Shown: positions 8,286 through 17,142, numbered from the stretch's first letter. The stretch: 48,421 nucleotides of DNA from Bacteroidota bacterium (GCA_023399595.1 JAEWOR010000013.1:1-48421), one strand, 5' to 3'. A program made the numbers and translations. Notes: generated from the sequence alone by a model not told the origin.

Positions 8286-8942
8286 ATGAAAAGAAGGATT
8301 GTTTTAGGCGTTATTCCAGTATTATTTGCTGTAACATTCATCTCTTGTAAAAAAGAAAAACCTGTTACTAGCGAACATTCTGAAATTACAACAACCAAAG
8401 AGGGAAATCAATTTGTTATTGATACAATGACTTCTAAAATAGAGTGGAAGGGGTATAAAGTATTCAAATCTGAAAATACCAGTCATTTCGGAATCATTAA
8501 ATTCGAAAGTGGAGATATTACTGTAAAAGAAGGAAATCTTGAAAGCGGAAAATTTGTTGCTAACATGACTTCTCTTACCAGCGAGGATTTGAAAAATGAT
8601 GCTGAACAGCTAGGTAAATTGAATGGACATTTAAAAAGCGCAGACTTTTTTGATGTAGAAAAATTCCCTACAGCTTCTTATGAAATTACAAAGGTTACCC
8701 CAGCTACAGAAGGAGATTACAATACTATTTTAGATGGTAACCTTACTATTAAAGGAATTACAAAACCCACTCAATTTAAAGCTAATGTATCTGTAAAAGA
8801 AGGTGAAGTGAATATAGCATCTGAGCCAAAAGATATTGATAGAGAATTATTTGGAGTGAAATTCCAAATGCCTGCTGCAAACGGGGTTATTAAAAATGAC
8901 GTAACGCTTCAAATTAATATCAAAGCATTTGCGAAGAAGTAA
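8286..8942 (+). CDS. YceI-family lipoprotein
   Basis: This 218-aa protein begins with a lipoprotein signal peptide ending in TFISC, so Cys21 would be lipidated and anchored. The mature part is a YceI domain, a lipocalin-like barrel (DTMTSKIEWKGYKV... FGIIKFESGDITV... LTIKGITKPTQFKANV) that binds isoprenoid-like lipids in characterised members. The natural ligand is unknown. It lies divergently from the ABC ATPase gene with 74 bp between them and is closed by its own terminator. Confidence 0.9.
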   Translation: MKRRIVLGVIPVLFAVTFISCKKEKPVTSEHSEITTTKEGNQFVIDTMTSKIEWKGYKVFKSENTSHFGIIKFESGDITVKEGNLESGKFVANMTSLTSEDLKNDAEQLGKLNGHLKSADFFDVEKFPTASYEITKVTPATEGDYNTILDGNLTIKGITKPTQFKANVSVKEGEVNIASEPKDIDRELFGVKFQMPAANGVIKNDVTLQINIKAFAKK

Positions 8943-8967
8943 AAATTAATTTTTACAATCATATTCT

Positions 8968-9001
8968 AATCCGTTTCGTTGAAAAATGAAACGGATTTTT
9001 T
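8968..9001 (+). terminator. Rho-independent terminator after the yceI-like gene
   Basis: A 10-bp stem (8968-8977 with 8988-8997) is followed by Ts. It directly abuts the upstream promoter element of pheS. Confidence 0.75.
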
Positions 9002-9025
9002 GTGACATATTACAACATAAAATTG

Positions 9026-9033
9026 TATTTTTG
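9026..9033 (+). promoter_or_regulatory. TAnnTTTG promoter of pheS
   Basis: TATTTTTG at 9026-9033, with TTG at 9000-9002 at the -33 distance. The in-frame GTG at 9002 lies upstream of this promoter and so cannot be the start. Confidence 0.65.
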
Positions 9034-9058
9034 CAACACAATAGAAATAAGAATATCT

Positions 9059-10069
9059 ATGTTAGAAAAGATTGATGAACTATTGGTGGAAGTGAACAGC
9101 TTTCATACAACAGAAAAGGATGAAATAGAAAATTTTCGTATCAAATTTAACAGTAAAAAGGGAATTTTAAATGATTTTTTTGAAAAATTCAAAGAAGTTC
9201 CTAATGAACAGAAGAAAGATTTTGGACAAAAAATTAATTCATTAAAACAAGCTGTAGCTTCTAAACTTGATGAATTGAAAAATGCTTCCCAATCTTCTAT
9301 TCTTACCGAAAAAGAAGATCTTACAAAACCAGGTTTTGCAATGGAACTTGGGTCTAGACATCCTATTAATCTTGTGAAAAACAGAATTATAGATATTTTT
9401 AAATCTATTGGTTTTGCTGTTGCAGATGGTCCTGAAATTGAAGATGATTGGCATAATTTTACAGCATTAAACCTTCCTGAATATCATCCGGCGAGAGATA
9501 TGCAAGATACTTTTTTCATAGAGTCTAATCCAGATGTTTTGTTGAGAACACATACATCATCTGTTCAAATTAGATACATGGAAGAAAATGAACCGCCAAT
9601 TAGAATTTTATCTCCAGGAAGAGTGTTTAGGAATGAGGCTATTTCTTCGCGTTCACACTGTATTTTCCATCAAATTGAAGGTTTGTATATTGATGAGAAT
9701 GTAAGTTTTGCAGATTTAAAACAAACTATTCAGTTTTTTACCACAGAACTTTTCGGGAAATCAAAAATTAGATTAAGACCTTCTTATTTCCCTTTTACAG
9801 AGCCAAGTGCAGAGATTGATGTGTATTGGGGATTGAATTCAGAAACGGATTACAGAATTACCAAAGGAACAGGTTGGTTGGAGATTATGGGTTGCGGAAT
9901 GGTAGATCCTGCCGTTTTGAAAAACGTAAATATCGACTCTGATAAATATTCTGGATATGCCTTCGGAATGGGAATTGAAAGAATTGTAATGCTGCTTTAT
10001 CAAATGAGTGATATCCGTAACTTCTTCGAAAATGATGTAAGATTACTGAAGCAATTTAAAGGATTGTAA
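9059..10069 (+). CDS. pheS: Phenylalanine--tRNA ligase alpha subunit
   Basis: This is the 336-aa catalytic subunit of the alpha2beta2 PheRS, which charges tRNA-Phe. The N-terminal coiled coil (residues ~1-85) is followed by the class II core. Motif 2 is visible in FRNEAISSRSHCIFHQIEGL and motif 3 in GYAFGMGIERIVMLLYQ. The phenylalanine-pocket region FPFTEPSAEIDVYW is intact. The start at 9059 gives the usual MLEKIDELL N-terminus and lies 25 nt after promoter TATTTTTG. No pheT gene is adjacent; it must lie elsewhere. Confidence 0.96.
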   Translation: MLEKIDELLVEVNSFHTTEKDEIENFRIKFNSKKGILNDFFEKFKEVPNEQKKDFGQKINSLKQAVASKLDELKNASQSSILTEKEDLTKPGFAMELGSRHPINLVKNRIIDIFKSIGFAVADGPEIEDDWHNFTALNLPEYHPARDMQDTFFIESNPDVLLRTHTSSVQIRYMEENEPPIRILSPGRVFRNEAISSRSHCIFHQIEGLYIDENVSFADLKQTIQFFTTELFGKSKIRLRPSYFPFTEPSAEIDVYWGLNSETDYRITKGTGWLEIMGCGMVDPAVLKNVNIDSDKYSGYAFGMGIERIVMLLYQMSDIRNFFENDVRLLKQFKGL

Positions 10070-10084
10070 TAATCATATAAAAAT

Positions 10085-10120
10085 AAAAAAGCTGTCATAA
10101 AAAATGACAGCTTTTTTTAT
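10085..10120. terminator. Bidirectional terminator between pheS and the DUF3108 gene
   Basis: Stem GCTGTCAT/ATGACAGC (10091-10098 with 10104-10111), A-run before and T-run after. It serves both converging genes. Confidence 0.8.
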
Positions 10121-10133
10121 GTGTGAAAATCAC

Positions 10134-10904
10134 TTATTTTTTGAATGCTAAAGGATATTTTACGTTTTTTATATTGTCAATACTCGCTTTTAATGAACCA
10201 ATAGCCAATTCGGCTTTTAGCAAAATAGGAATGTGATTGGCGTCATTAGAAACCCACATGGTAACTCCTTCTTTATCTTTAAAAACCCTTCCGCTTTTTA
10301 CAGATGGAATAATTTTTAAACAATTTATTTTTCCAAATTTTGTGTTTAAATCTTCTGTACCCACCACTTTTAATTGGAATGGGAACATTTCATCATCAAT
10401 CCAAACATTCATATTCAAAACTGTTCCTACCTTCAATTGTGCATTGCTTTTACTTCTTAAATAATAAAAACATGAAAGCATATCTTGAACTCCCCTTACA
10501 GATTTAATGGTTTTTGACCCATTTGCAGGCGTTTTTTTATCCGTTAAAATAAGTGTATTGTTAGTATGGTTGAACACTGTTTCAAAATGTTGAGAATAGC
10601 TTCCTTCTTTTACATTTCTTACATAAAAACTTGGTAAGCCAGTTTCGGCATTCACAAAACTTTCATACAAATCATCTACTTTAAAAAAAGCTCTCACTGC
10701 GCCAGTAGTTTTTCCAACGCCTTTTGCATATAAGTGTGGAGCTCCCTTATAGTTAGTGAACTGGGTAGACAAAGTTGCTGTTCCTGCGTTTAGTATTCCG
10801 TAATGGATTCTGTAAGTTAAAGATTCACCGTTGGCTATATTGGTAATTTGCGAAAAATACCAATTGGAAAAGATGATAGCAAATACTAGAATAAATTTTT
10901 TCAT
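10134..10904 (-). CDS. DUF3108-family secreted protein
   Basis: This 256-aa protein has a signal peptide (MKKFILVFAIIFSNWYFSQ) and a DUF3108 domain beginning with GESLTYRIHYGILNAGTATLS. It runs through the conserved middle (KSNAQLKVGTVLNMNVWIDDEMFPFQLKVVGTE) to a predicted beta-rich end. It is probably periplasmic. The biochemical role of DUF3108 is unknown. Promoter TAGATTTG lies at 10930-10937, and the gene shares a terminator with pheS. Confidence 0.85.
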   Translation of the reverse strand: MKKFILVFAIIFSNWYFSQITNIANGESLTYRIHYGILNAGTATLSTQFTNYKGAPHLYAKGVGKTTGAVRAFFKVDDLYESFVNAETGLPSFYVRNVKEGSYSQHFETVFNHTNNTLILTDKKTPANGSKTIKSVRGVQDMLSCFYYLRSKSNAQLKVGTVLNMNVWIDDEMFPFQLKVVGTEDLNTKFGKINCLKIIPSVKSGRVFKDKEGVTMWVSNDANHIPILLKAELAIGSLKASIDNIKNVKYPLAFKK

Positions 10905-10929
10905 GTAAAGTTTTTTACAAAAACATTGC

Positions 10930-10937
10930 CAAATCTA
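10930..10937 (-). promoter_or_regulatory. TAnnTTTG promoter of the DUF3108 gene
   Basis: TAGATTTG on the minus strand, 25 nt before the ATG. Confidence 0.5.
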
Positions 10938-11036
10938 ATAAAGAAATATTGAAGATTTTAAAATCAATGTCTTAATTATTTGATAAATCTCATTGTTTTA
11001 CTTAAAATCAGTCCATAAAAGTGTGCTCAATTTTCG

Positions 11037-11044
11037 TAAATTTG
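11037..11044 (+). promoter_or_regulatory. TAnnTTTG promoter of the ferredoxin reductase/ferredoxin operon
   Basis: TAAATTTG, 26 nt before the ATG at 11071. It lies downstream of an in-frame alternative start at 10993, which rules that start out. Confidence 0.6.
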
Positions 11045-11070
11045 TGGAGATTTTAAAAGTTTTCAAAATT

Positions 11071-12126
11071 ATGATAACAACAGATTTATTGATTATAGGA
11101 GCGGGACCAACTGGGCTATTTGCAGTTTTTGAAGCTGGTTTGCTGAAAATGAAATGCCATATTATTGATGCTCTTCCACAACCTGGAGGACAATTAGCGG
11201 AATTGTATCCTAAAAAACCTATTTTCGATATTCCTGGTTATCCCTCAGTAAACGCTGGTGAATTGATTGATAACTTAATGGAACAAATTAAACAATTTCA
11301 ACCAGGTTTTACATTAGGTGAAACTGCTGTTAGTTTAAATAAAGTTGATGATGAATGGTTTGAAGTTGTTACCAATAAAGGAACTGTTCACAGAGCAAAA
11401 GCAGTTGCAATTGCAGGTGGTTTGGGAACTTTTGAACCTAGAAAACCAACTATTGAGAATATCGCTGACTACGAAGAAAAAGGTTTGGAATATTTTATTA
11501 AGGAACCTGAACACTTCAGAAATAAGAAAGTAGTAATTGCTGGTGGTGGAGATTCTGCTCTAGATTGGAGTATTTTCTTGGCGAATGTTGCGAGTGAAGT
11601 TACATTAATCCACAGAAGAAATGAATTTAGAGGAGCTTTAGATTCTGTAGAAAAAGTTCAGAATTTAAAAAATGAAGGGAAAATTAAGTTAATTACTCCT
11701 GCTGAAGTTACCGCGATTAAAGGGGATGGGAAAGTAGAAGCCATAACGGTGGAAAAAGATGGTGAAGAAGCTGTAGATATTGAAACTGATTATTTTATTC
11801 CATTATTCGGACTTACTCCAAAATTAGGAGAGTTAGGAAATTGGGGATTGAATATTGAGAAAAATGCAATTGTAGTGAATAACGCTTTGGATTATCAAAC
11901 CAATATTGAAGGGGTTTATGCAATAGGTGATATTAATACTTATCCTGGTAAATTGAAACTTATTTTATGTGGTTTCCATGAAGCTACATTAATGTGTCAA
12001 AGTGTTTACAACAGATTAAACCCTGGGAAAAAATTTGTTTTAAAATATACTACAGTAAGTGGTGTTGATGGTTTTGACGGTAGCCGTAAGGAAGCTGAAA
12101 AAGCTGTTGTTAAAAAAATTGATTAA
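11071..12126 (+). CDS. Ferredoxin/flavodoxin--NADP+ reductase (thioredoxin reductase-like)
   Basis: This 351-aa flavoenzyme moves electrons between NADPH and ferredoxin. The FAD-binding GAGPTG motif is at residues 10-15 and the NADPH-binding motif GGGDSA around 158-163, followed by WSIFLA. The second FAD motif IEGVYAIGDI is near the end. It has the thioredoxin reductase fold but lacks the redox-active CxxC, which places it with the TrxR-like ferredoxin reductases (YumC type). The 2Fe-2S ferredoxin encoded 22 nt downstream is the likely partner. Confidence 0.9.
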   Translation: MITTDLLIIGAGPTGLFAVFEAGLLKMKCHIIDALPQPGGQLAELYPKKPIFDIPGYPSVNAGELIDNLMEQIKQFQPGFTLGETAVSLNKVDDEWFEVVTNKGTVHRAKAVAIAGGLGTFEPRKPTIENIADYEEKGLEYFIKEPEHFRNKKVVIAGGGDSALDWSIFLANVASEVTLIHRRNEFRGALDSVEKVQNLKNEGKIKLITPAEVTAIKGDGKVEAITVEKDGEEAVDIETDYFIPLFGLTPKLGELGNWGLNIEKNAIVVNNALDYQTNIEGVYAIGDINTYPGKLKLILCGFHEATLMCQSVYNRLNPGKKFVLKYTTVSGVDGFDGSRKEAEKAVVKKID

Positions 12127-12148
12127 TTTTAGGTTCTAATAAAGACTT

Positions 12149-12481
12149 ATGAGCGATATTAATATAAAAATTACAGATAGAGAAGGTATTACGCACGAGA
12201 TTCTTGCGCCAACAGATATGTCCATGAATCTAATGGAAGTTATTAGATCTTATGAACTTGCGGAGGAAGGAACAATAGGCGTTTGCGGAGGAATGGCAAT
12301 GTGTGCTTCTTGTCAGGTATATGTTGTTAATGGTGCAAATCAGTTACAACCTATGGAGTCTGAAGAAGATGCCATGTTGGCTGAAGCTTTCCATGTGAAA
12401 GATAACAGCAGATTGGGTTGTCAGTTGCATATCACGGAAGAACTGGAAGGTTTAGAAGTGGAAATTGCTCCTTATCCTTAA
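12149..12481 (+). CDS. 2Fe-2S ferredoxin (adrenodoxin type)
   Basis: This 110-aa soluble electron carrier has the adrenodoxin/ISC-type ligand pattern: Cys46-x5-Cys52-x2-Cys55 and Cys91 (GVCGGMAMCASC ... LGCQLHI). It follows the reductase gene by 22 nt and is closed by a strong terminator, so the two form an electron-transfer pair. Likely users include iron-sulfur assembly or monooxygenases, but no client gene is adjacent. Confidence 0.92.
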   Translation: MSDINIKITDREGITHEILAPTDMSMNLMEVIRSYELAEEGTIGVCGGMAMCASCQVYVVNGANQLQPMESEEDAMLAEAFHVKDNSRLGCQLHITEELEGLEVEIAPYP

Positions 12482-12508
12482 CAAATAATAAAATCATTAT
12501 ATAAAAAA

Positions 12509-12543
12509 ACTTCGGCGGAGCTTTGCTCCGCCGAAGTTTTTTT
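12509..12543. terminator. Strong bidirectional terminator between ferredoxin and lgt
   Basis: A perfect 14-bp GC-rich stem with TTT loop (12508-12521 with 12525-12538), A-run before and T-run after. Its core GCGGAGC-NNN-GCTCCGC recurs in the hairpin at 19624-19662. Confidence 0.85.
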
Positions 12544-12559
12544 ATGTTTCCAATTTCAG

Positions 12560-13807
12560 TTACTCTGGTTTTTCGTTTTCTGCTTCTGTAATTTTAAACT
12601 TCTTAGAAATCATCATAATTACAAAACCAGCTACCATAAAAGGAATCGATAGAACTTGTCCTGTGTTTAAGCCTCCCAATTGAATAAACTCATCACCTTG
12701 AGGCTCTTTTAAGAATTCTACAAAGAATCTTACTGCCCAAAGAATAATAAAGAATAAACCAAATAACCATCCTTGTTGGTATTTTTTGTTGGTATATCTG
12801 TATAAAATCCAAAGCAAAACAAAAAGAAGTACGTAGCCGGCAGCTTCAAATAACTGAGTAGGATATCTTGGAACCGTTATTCCATATTCTGCACTTTGTT
12901 GTGGAAAGAAAATCGCAAATGGAGAATCTCCCGCGGGTTTTCCTATGATTTCAGAATTGAAAAAGTTCCCTAATCTTACAAAAGCACCTCCTAAAGCTAC
13001 TACAATTCCTACTCTGTCAAGTACCCAAAGTGGATTTTTCTTGATGATTTTATAAGAATAGTATAAAGTAGTACAAATAACTGCTATCGTCGCTCCATGA
13101 CTTGCCAATCCAGAAAATCCTGTGAATTTAAACTCAGGTTTGGTTTGTATGGGTAAGAAAATTGACCAAAAATCTTCTTTAAATAATTCTGGTTGATAAA
13201 ATATTACGTGCCCTAATCTAGCTCCTAAAATAGTTCCTATTAATGTCCAAGTGAATAACGGCTCAAGATATTTTAGATGAACATTATCTATTTTGAAAAT
13301 TTTTGACATTATAAAATAACCCAAACCAAACGCCAATACAAACATTAAACTATAAAAATGCAATGTAAATCCGCCTAATTTAATTCCAGAACTTGGATCC
13401 CAAATTTTAAAAGGAGTTTCTAAATCTACTTTGCTTCCTGCTTTTATTTGAGATTGAGGATTATTAGCTTTGAACAAATACTTTAAATTGCTATTGTCAT
13501 CAGAATTGATAGGTTGAAAAGCTTTATCTAAAGCCTCATAACCAGAAGATTTGTAACCTACAAAAGCAGGAGTTTTATTGTACTCAACTAAAGTAGAATT
13601 TAAAATCACCAATATATTTTCTTGATGAGGTTGCTGAGAAAAATCTGCAAAGGCAGCATAATCTGTAGTTGAAAAAATCTTAACCGGAATTTTCTGATCA
13701 TTAATGCTCAAATTTCCGTCAGATAAAACTTCTTTTCCCGTTTGCGCCAACAATGTTTGTAAGGAAAGAATACAAAGTATAAAGTAGAATTTTGATAAAA
13801 ATTTCAT
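12560..13807 (-). CDS. lgt: Prolipoprotein diacylglyceryl transferase with an exported N-terminal extension
   Basis: Lgt moves a diacylglyceryl group from phosphatidylglycerol to the cysteine of prolipoproteins in the inner membrane. The Lgt core starts near residue 135 (IWDPSSGIKLGGFTLHFYSL) and shows the family landmarks ARLGHVIFYQPE, SHGATIAV and the signature GGAFVRLGNFFNSEIIGKP, with about seven membrane segments. The protein is 415 aa against the usual 260-300. The extra part is a signal peptide (residues 1-22) plus ~110 hydrophilic residues of unknown function, presumably periplasmic. The gene is 21 nt downstream of yidD and likely co-transcribed with it. Confidence 0.92.
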   Translation of the reverse strand: MKFLSKFYFILCILSLQTLLAQTGKEVLSDGNLSINDQKIPVKIFSTTDYAAFADFSQQPHQENILVILNSTLVEYNKTPAFVGYKSSGYEALDKAFQPINSDDNSNLKYLFKANNPQSQIKAGSKVDLETPFKIWDPSSGIKLGGFTLHFYSLMFVLAFGLGYFIMSKIFKIDNVHLKYLEPLFTWTLIGTILGARLGHVIFYQPELFKEDFWSIFLPIQTKPEFKFTGFSGLASHGATIAVICTTLYYSYKIIKKNPLWVLDRVGIVVALGGAFVRLGNFFNSEIIGKPAGDSPFAIFFPQQSAEYGITVPRYPTQLFEAAGYVLLFVLLWILYRYTNKKYQQGWLFGLFFIILWAVRFFVEFLKEPQGDEFIQLGGLNTGQVLSIPFMVAGFVIMMISKKFKITEAENEKPE

Positions 13808-13828
13808 CTAATTTTATATTTATTTTTT

Positions 13829-14077
13829 TTAATGTTTACATTTTTTTGGAACAGGATCATAGCCACTTCCTCCCCAAGGATGACAGCGTGCAATTCTCTT
13901 TATTCCAAGCCATAACCCTTTAAAAATACCGTGTGTTTGCAGAGCTTCCACCATATAATGCGAACATGTAGGCTCATAACGGCAGTTTTTAGGAAGTAAA
14001 GGCGAAATTCCCCATTGGTAAATTTTTACTAAAAATACCAAAGGAAATGTGATGATATGATTGAATGTGAACTTCAA
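13829..14077 (-). CDS. yidD: Membrane protein insertion efficiency factor YidD
   Basis: This small membrane-associated protein assists YidC-dependent insertion. The YidD signature is intact: IYQWGISPLLPKNCRYEPTCSHYMVEAL and the HPWGGSGYDPVP end, with three conserved cysteines. I chose the TTG at 14075-14077 (82 aa, MKFTFNHIITFPLVF), because the promoter TATTTTTG at 14085-14092 lies between it and the next upstream in-frame TTG at 14107. The leader would be only a few nucleotides long. Confidence 0.88.
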   Translation of the reverse strand: MKFTFNHIITFPLVFLVKIYQWGISPLLPKNCRYEPTCSHYMVEALQTHGIFKGLWLGIKRIARCHPWGGSGYDPVPKKCKH

Positions 14078-14084
14078 AACCTTG

Positions 14085-14092
14085 CAAAAATA
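14085..14092 (-). promoter_or_regulatory. TAnnTTTG promoter of yidD-lgt
   Basis: TATTTTTG on the minus strand, 7 nt before the proposed TTG start of yidD. Confidence 0.55.
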
Positions 14093-14115
14093 GAGTAAAA
14101 AATTCAAAATAAGTT

Positions 14116-14123
14116 TAAATTTG
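14116..14123 (+). promoter_or_regulatory. TAnnTTTG promoter of rarA
   Basis: TAAATTTG, 68 nt before the TTG start of rarA, in the divergent yidD/rarA spacer. Confidence 0.45.
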
Positions 14124-14191
14124 CCTATACTTTGTTTTAAAGTAGCTTTTTAGCTGTATTAGTAAAACCAATTTTTAATCCCTATTTATTC

Positions 14192-15469
14192 TTGAGTTCA
14201 AATATCCCATTAGCAGAAAAATTGAGACCTAAAACCTTAGACGAAGTTTTGGGGCAGGAACATTTAACTGGCGAGAAAGGTACCATCCGCAAAATGTTGG
14301 AAAATGATACCTTAAATTCTCTTATATTTTGGGGACCTCCAGGAACGGGTAAAACTACTTTAGCGGAAATAATTTCGGAAAAATCTGGACGAAAATTTTT
14401 TAAACTTTCAGCAGTTTCTTCAGGAGTTAAAGATGTTCGAGATGTGATTGAAGATGCTAAAAAACAAAATTTATTTTCCGGGAAATCGCCCATTCTTTTT
14501 ATAGACGAAATTCATCGTTTTAATAAATCTCAACAGGATTCTTTGCTTCATGCTGTAGAAAAAGGCTGGATTGTTTTAATAGGAGCTACTACAGAAAATC
14601 CCAGTTTTGAGGTAGTTTCGGCGTTGCTTTCCAGAAGTCAGGTGTATGTTTTAAAATCTCTTACCTATGAAAAGCTGGAAGAATTAATAGATATTGCACT
14701 TTCAAGATTTAATCAAGATGAAAATACTTCATTTGAAATCAAAGAAAAGGAAGCTTTTATTCAATATTCTGGAGGAGACGCTCGCAAATTGATTAATTCT
14801 GTGGAATTGGTGCTTAATCAATTCAGAAATTCCTCACAGAAAAGTATTGGTAACCAAGAAGTTTTGAGTGTTTTGCAAGAAACCATGGCTATTTACGATA
14901 AAAATGGAGAGCAACATTATGATATTATTTCTGCTTTCATTAAATCTATTCGTGGGAGCGATCCCAATGGAGCGGTGTATTGGTTGGCGAGAATGCTTGT
15001 TGGTGGCGAGGATATTAAATTTATCGCTCGTAGATTGGTTATTTTAGCCTCTGAAGATATTGGTTTGGCCAATCCTAATGCTTTAACAATCGCAAACAAT
15101 TGTTTTCAAGCGATTAATCTTATCGGAAACCCTGAAGCAAGAATTATTTTAAGTGAAACCGCTATTTATTTGGCTGTATCTCCCAAAAGTAATTCCGCTT
15201 ATGCAGCTATAAATGATGCAATGGCATTTGTAAAGCAGACTGGAAATCTTCCCGTTCCTTTGCATTTAAGAAACGCTCCTACCAAACTCATGAAGAATTT
15301 AGATTATGGTAAAGATTATAAATATGCGCATTCTTTTGAAGGAAACTTTGTAGAACAAGACTTTTTGCCACAAGAAATTAAAGATTCTAAATTTTATCAT
15401 CCAGGAAATAATTCCACCGAAAAGAAAATTGAAGACGAGCTTAAGAAAAAGTGGAAAGGAAAGTATTGA
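14192..15469 (+). CDS. rarA: Replication-associated recombination protein A (AAA+ ATPase)
   Basis: This 425-aa cytoplasmic AAA+ protein of the RarA/MgsA/WRNIP1 family acts at stalled replication forks. Walker A GPPGTGKTT is at residues 48-56 and Walker B LFIDEIHRFNKSQQD follows. The sensor stretch GATTENPSFEV and the family C-terminal domain (SAFIKSIRGSDPNGAVYWLARM) are present. The start is a TTG; no ATG or GTG exists in frame nearby, and the resulting N-terminus NIPLAEKLRPKTLDEVLGQ fits the family exactly. Confidence 0.93.
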   Translation: MSSNIPLAEKLRPKTLDEVLGQEHLTGEKGTIRKMLENDTLNSLIFWGPPGTGKTTLAEIISEKSGRKFFKLSAVSSGVKDVRDVIEDAKKQNLFSGKSPILFIDEIHRFNKSQQDSLLHAVEKGWIVLIGATTENPSFEVVSALLSRSQVYVLKSLTYEKLEELIDIALSRFNQDENTSFEIKEKEAFIQYSGGDARKLINSVELVLNQFRNSSQKSIGNQEVLSVLQETMAIYDKNGEQHYDIISAFIKSIRGSDPNGAVYWLARMLVGGEDIKFIARRLVILASEDIGLANPNALTIANNCFQAINLIGNPEARIILSETAIYLAVSPKSNSAYAAINDAMAFVKQTGNLPVPLHLRNAPTKLMKNLDYGKDYKYAHSFEGNFVEQDFLPQEIKDSKFYHPGNNSTEKKIEDELKKKWKGKY

Positions 15470-15531
15470 ACAGAGAAATAGCAATGAATTTCAAAATTTA
15501 AAATAGATAAAATAATCTGAAATCAAATTTG

Positions 15532-15539
15532 TATTTTTG
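15532..15539 (+). promoter_or_regulatory. Promoter placing the transcription start at or next to the gldD ATG
   Basis: TATTTTTG-CCAG-ATG: 4 nt separate the -7 element from the ATG. Confidence 0.6.
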
Positions 15540-15543
15540 CCAG

Positions 15544-16101
15544 ATGATTAGAATACTTTTATTCTCTATTATTGCTTTAACTGTGGTTTCTTGTGCTAAA
15601 GATCCAAAACCAAAACCTTATGGAGAACTTCGTTTAGAATATCCGCAAGCGCAATATCAAAAATTTGATAGCAATTGTGGTTACACTTTTGAGGTTTCTA
15701 AATTGGCTACCGTTAGCAATGGTAAAAGGCCTTGTTGGTTTTACATCAACTATCCATCTATGAAGGCTAAATTGTTTGTTACCTATTTTCCTATTCAGAA
15801 TGATTTTAATGAACACATTAAAGAATCAGAGAAAATGGTGTACGAACATACCAAAAGAGCAAGTGCAATAGACACTAAATCTTTTGAGTATCCAGAAAAA
15901 AAAGTCTTCGGAAACTTTTATGAACTAAAAGGTCAAAGTGCGTCTAATCTTCAGTTTTACGCTACGGACAGCACTAAGAACTTTGTATCCGCTTATTTGT
16001 ATTTTAATACAAGACCAAAACCAGATTCTTTGGCTCCTGCCATAGATTATATAAAAAAAGACTTACTCCACATGTTAGATACTTTCGAGTGGAAAAAATA
16101 A
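15544..16101 (+). CDS. gldD: Gliding motility lipoprotein GldD
   Basis: This 185-aa lipoprotein has the signal peptide MIRILLFSIIALTVVSC (Cys17 lipidated) and the GldD landmark PKPYGELRLEYP straight after it. In Flavobacterium johnsoniae GldD is required for gliding and is linked to the type IX secretion machinery. The gene is monocistronic or leads a short unit with the PfkB-type kinase 31 nt downstream. The mRNA is probably leaderless. Confidence 0.9.
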   Translation: MIRILLFSIIALTVVSCAKDPKPKPYGELRLEYPQAQYQKFDSNCGYTFEVSKLATVSNGKRPCWFYINYPSMKAKLFVTYFPIQNDFNEHIKESEKMVYEHTKRASAIDTKSFEYPEKKVFGNFYELKGQSASNLQFYATDSTKNFVSAYLYFNTRPKPDSLAPAIDYIKKDLLHMLDTFEWKK

Positions 16102-16132
16102 TTCAAACTTTGTTAAATATTACATTCAAAAT

Positions 16133-17053
16133 ATGAAATTACTTGTTGTAGGAAGCGTTGCTTTTGACGCTATTGAAACACCTTTTGGGAAAACAGATAA
16201 AATTTTAGGCGGTGCCGCTACTTATATTGGAATTACGTCTTCTATTTTAAACGTAGATTCAGGAATTGTTTCCGTTGTGGGAGGGGATTTTCCACAAGAA
16301 TATTTAGACATGCTTTCTAACAGAAAAGTGAATATTGATGGTATAGAAATCGTAAAAGAAGGTAAAACTTTCTTTTGGTCCGGGAAATACCATAATGATT
16401 TAAACTCTCGCGATACTTTGGTAACGGAAGTCAATGTTTTAGAGAATTTTGATCCTAAAATTCCAGATTCTATGCTAGATGCAGAAATTTTGTTGCTAGG
16501 AAACCTTCATCCTGGTGTTCAACTTTCTGTATTAGAAAAAATGACGAACCGTCCTAAATTAGTTATCCTAGATACCATGAACTTCTGGATGGATTCCGCT
16601 TGGGATGTTTTAATGGATATGGTTGCTAAAACAGATGTTATTACTATTAATGACGAAGAAGCAAGACAACTTTCTGGTGAATATTCTTTGGTGAAAGCAG
16701 CCAAGAAAATCCACACAATGGGTCCAAAATATGTAATTATTAAAAAAGGAGAACATGGCGCTTTATTGTTCCATGATAACAAAATATTTGCTATTCCTGC
16801 ATTGCCTTTAGAAGATGTTTTTGATCCAACAGGAGCTGGAGATACTTTTGCAGGTGGTTTTGCAGCTTATTTGGCTAAAAAAGGAAAATTCGATTTCGAA
16901 ACAATGAAATCTGCCATCTTAATGGGGTCTGCAATGGCTTCTTTTACGGTAGAAAAATTCGGTACCGAAAGATTGGAAGAAGTGAAAAAAGAAGAAATTT
17001 CTGAAAGACTACAACAATTTAAAGAATTAACCACTTTTAATGTAGAAGTCTAA
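16133..17053 (+). CDS. PfkB/ribokinase-family sugar kinase
   Basis: This 306-aa kinase has the N-terminal GG switch region (ILGGAATYIGI) and the C-terminal PfkB signature DPTGAGDTFAGGFAAYL, with the catalytic base Asp237. The family phosphorylates sugars, nucleosides or related alcohols; the substrate cannot be assigned. It follows gldD by 31 nt without its own clear promoter, so co-transcription is likely, though a link to gliding is not implied. Confidence 0.88.
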   Translation: MKLLVVGSVAFDAIETPFGKTDKILGGAATYIGITSSILNVDSGIVSVVGGDFPQEYLDMLSNRKVNIDGIEIVKEGKTFFWSGKYHNDLNSRDTLVTEVNVLENFDPKIPDSMLDAEILLLGNLHPGVQLSVLEKMTNRPKLVILDTMNFWMDSAWDVLMDMVAKTDVITINDEEARQLSGEYSLVKAAKKIHTMGPKYVIIKKGEHGALLFHDNKIFAIPALPLEDVFDPTGAGDTFAGGFAAYLAKKGKFDFETMKSAILMGSAMASFTVEKFGTERLEEVKKEEISERLQQFKELTTFNVEV

Positions 17054-17113
17054 TCATATTGGCTTTTAAGAAATATTTATAATAAAAAATTGAGTAAAAT
17101 TCGTGAAGAATTT

Positions 17114-17121
17114 TATATTTG
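17114..17121 (+). promoter_or_regulatory. TAnnTTTG promoter of the SurA-like PPIase gene
   Basis: TATATTTG, 21 nt before the ATG at 17143. Confidence 0.6.
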
Positions 17122-17142
17122 CAACTTGTTTAAAATTGTAAC

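Noticed and set aside
9002..9058. Upstream GTG start adding 19 residues to PheS.
   Set aside because: The frame there contains the pheS promoter, and the family N-terminus begins at 9059.
14182..14493. A long open frame antisense to rarA; similar antisense frames at 36206-36577, 46455-46823 and 42067-42333.
   Set aside because: Each lies fully opposite or out of frame within a gene with strong family motifs, has no promoter, and encodes no recognisable protein.
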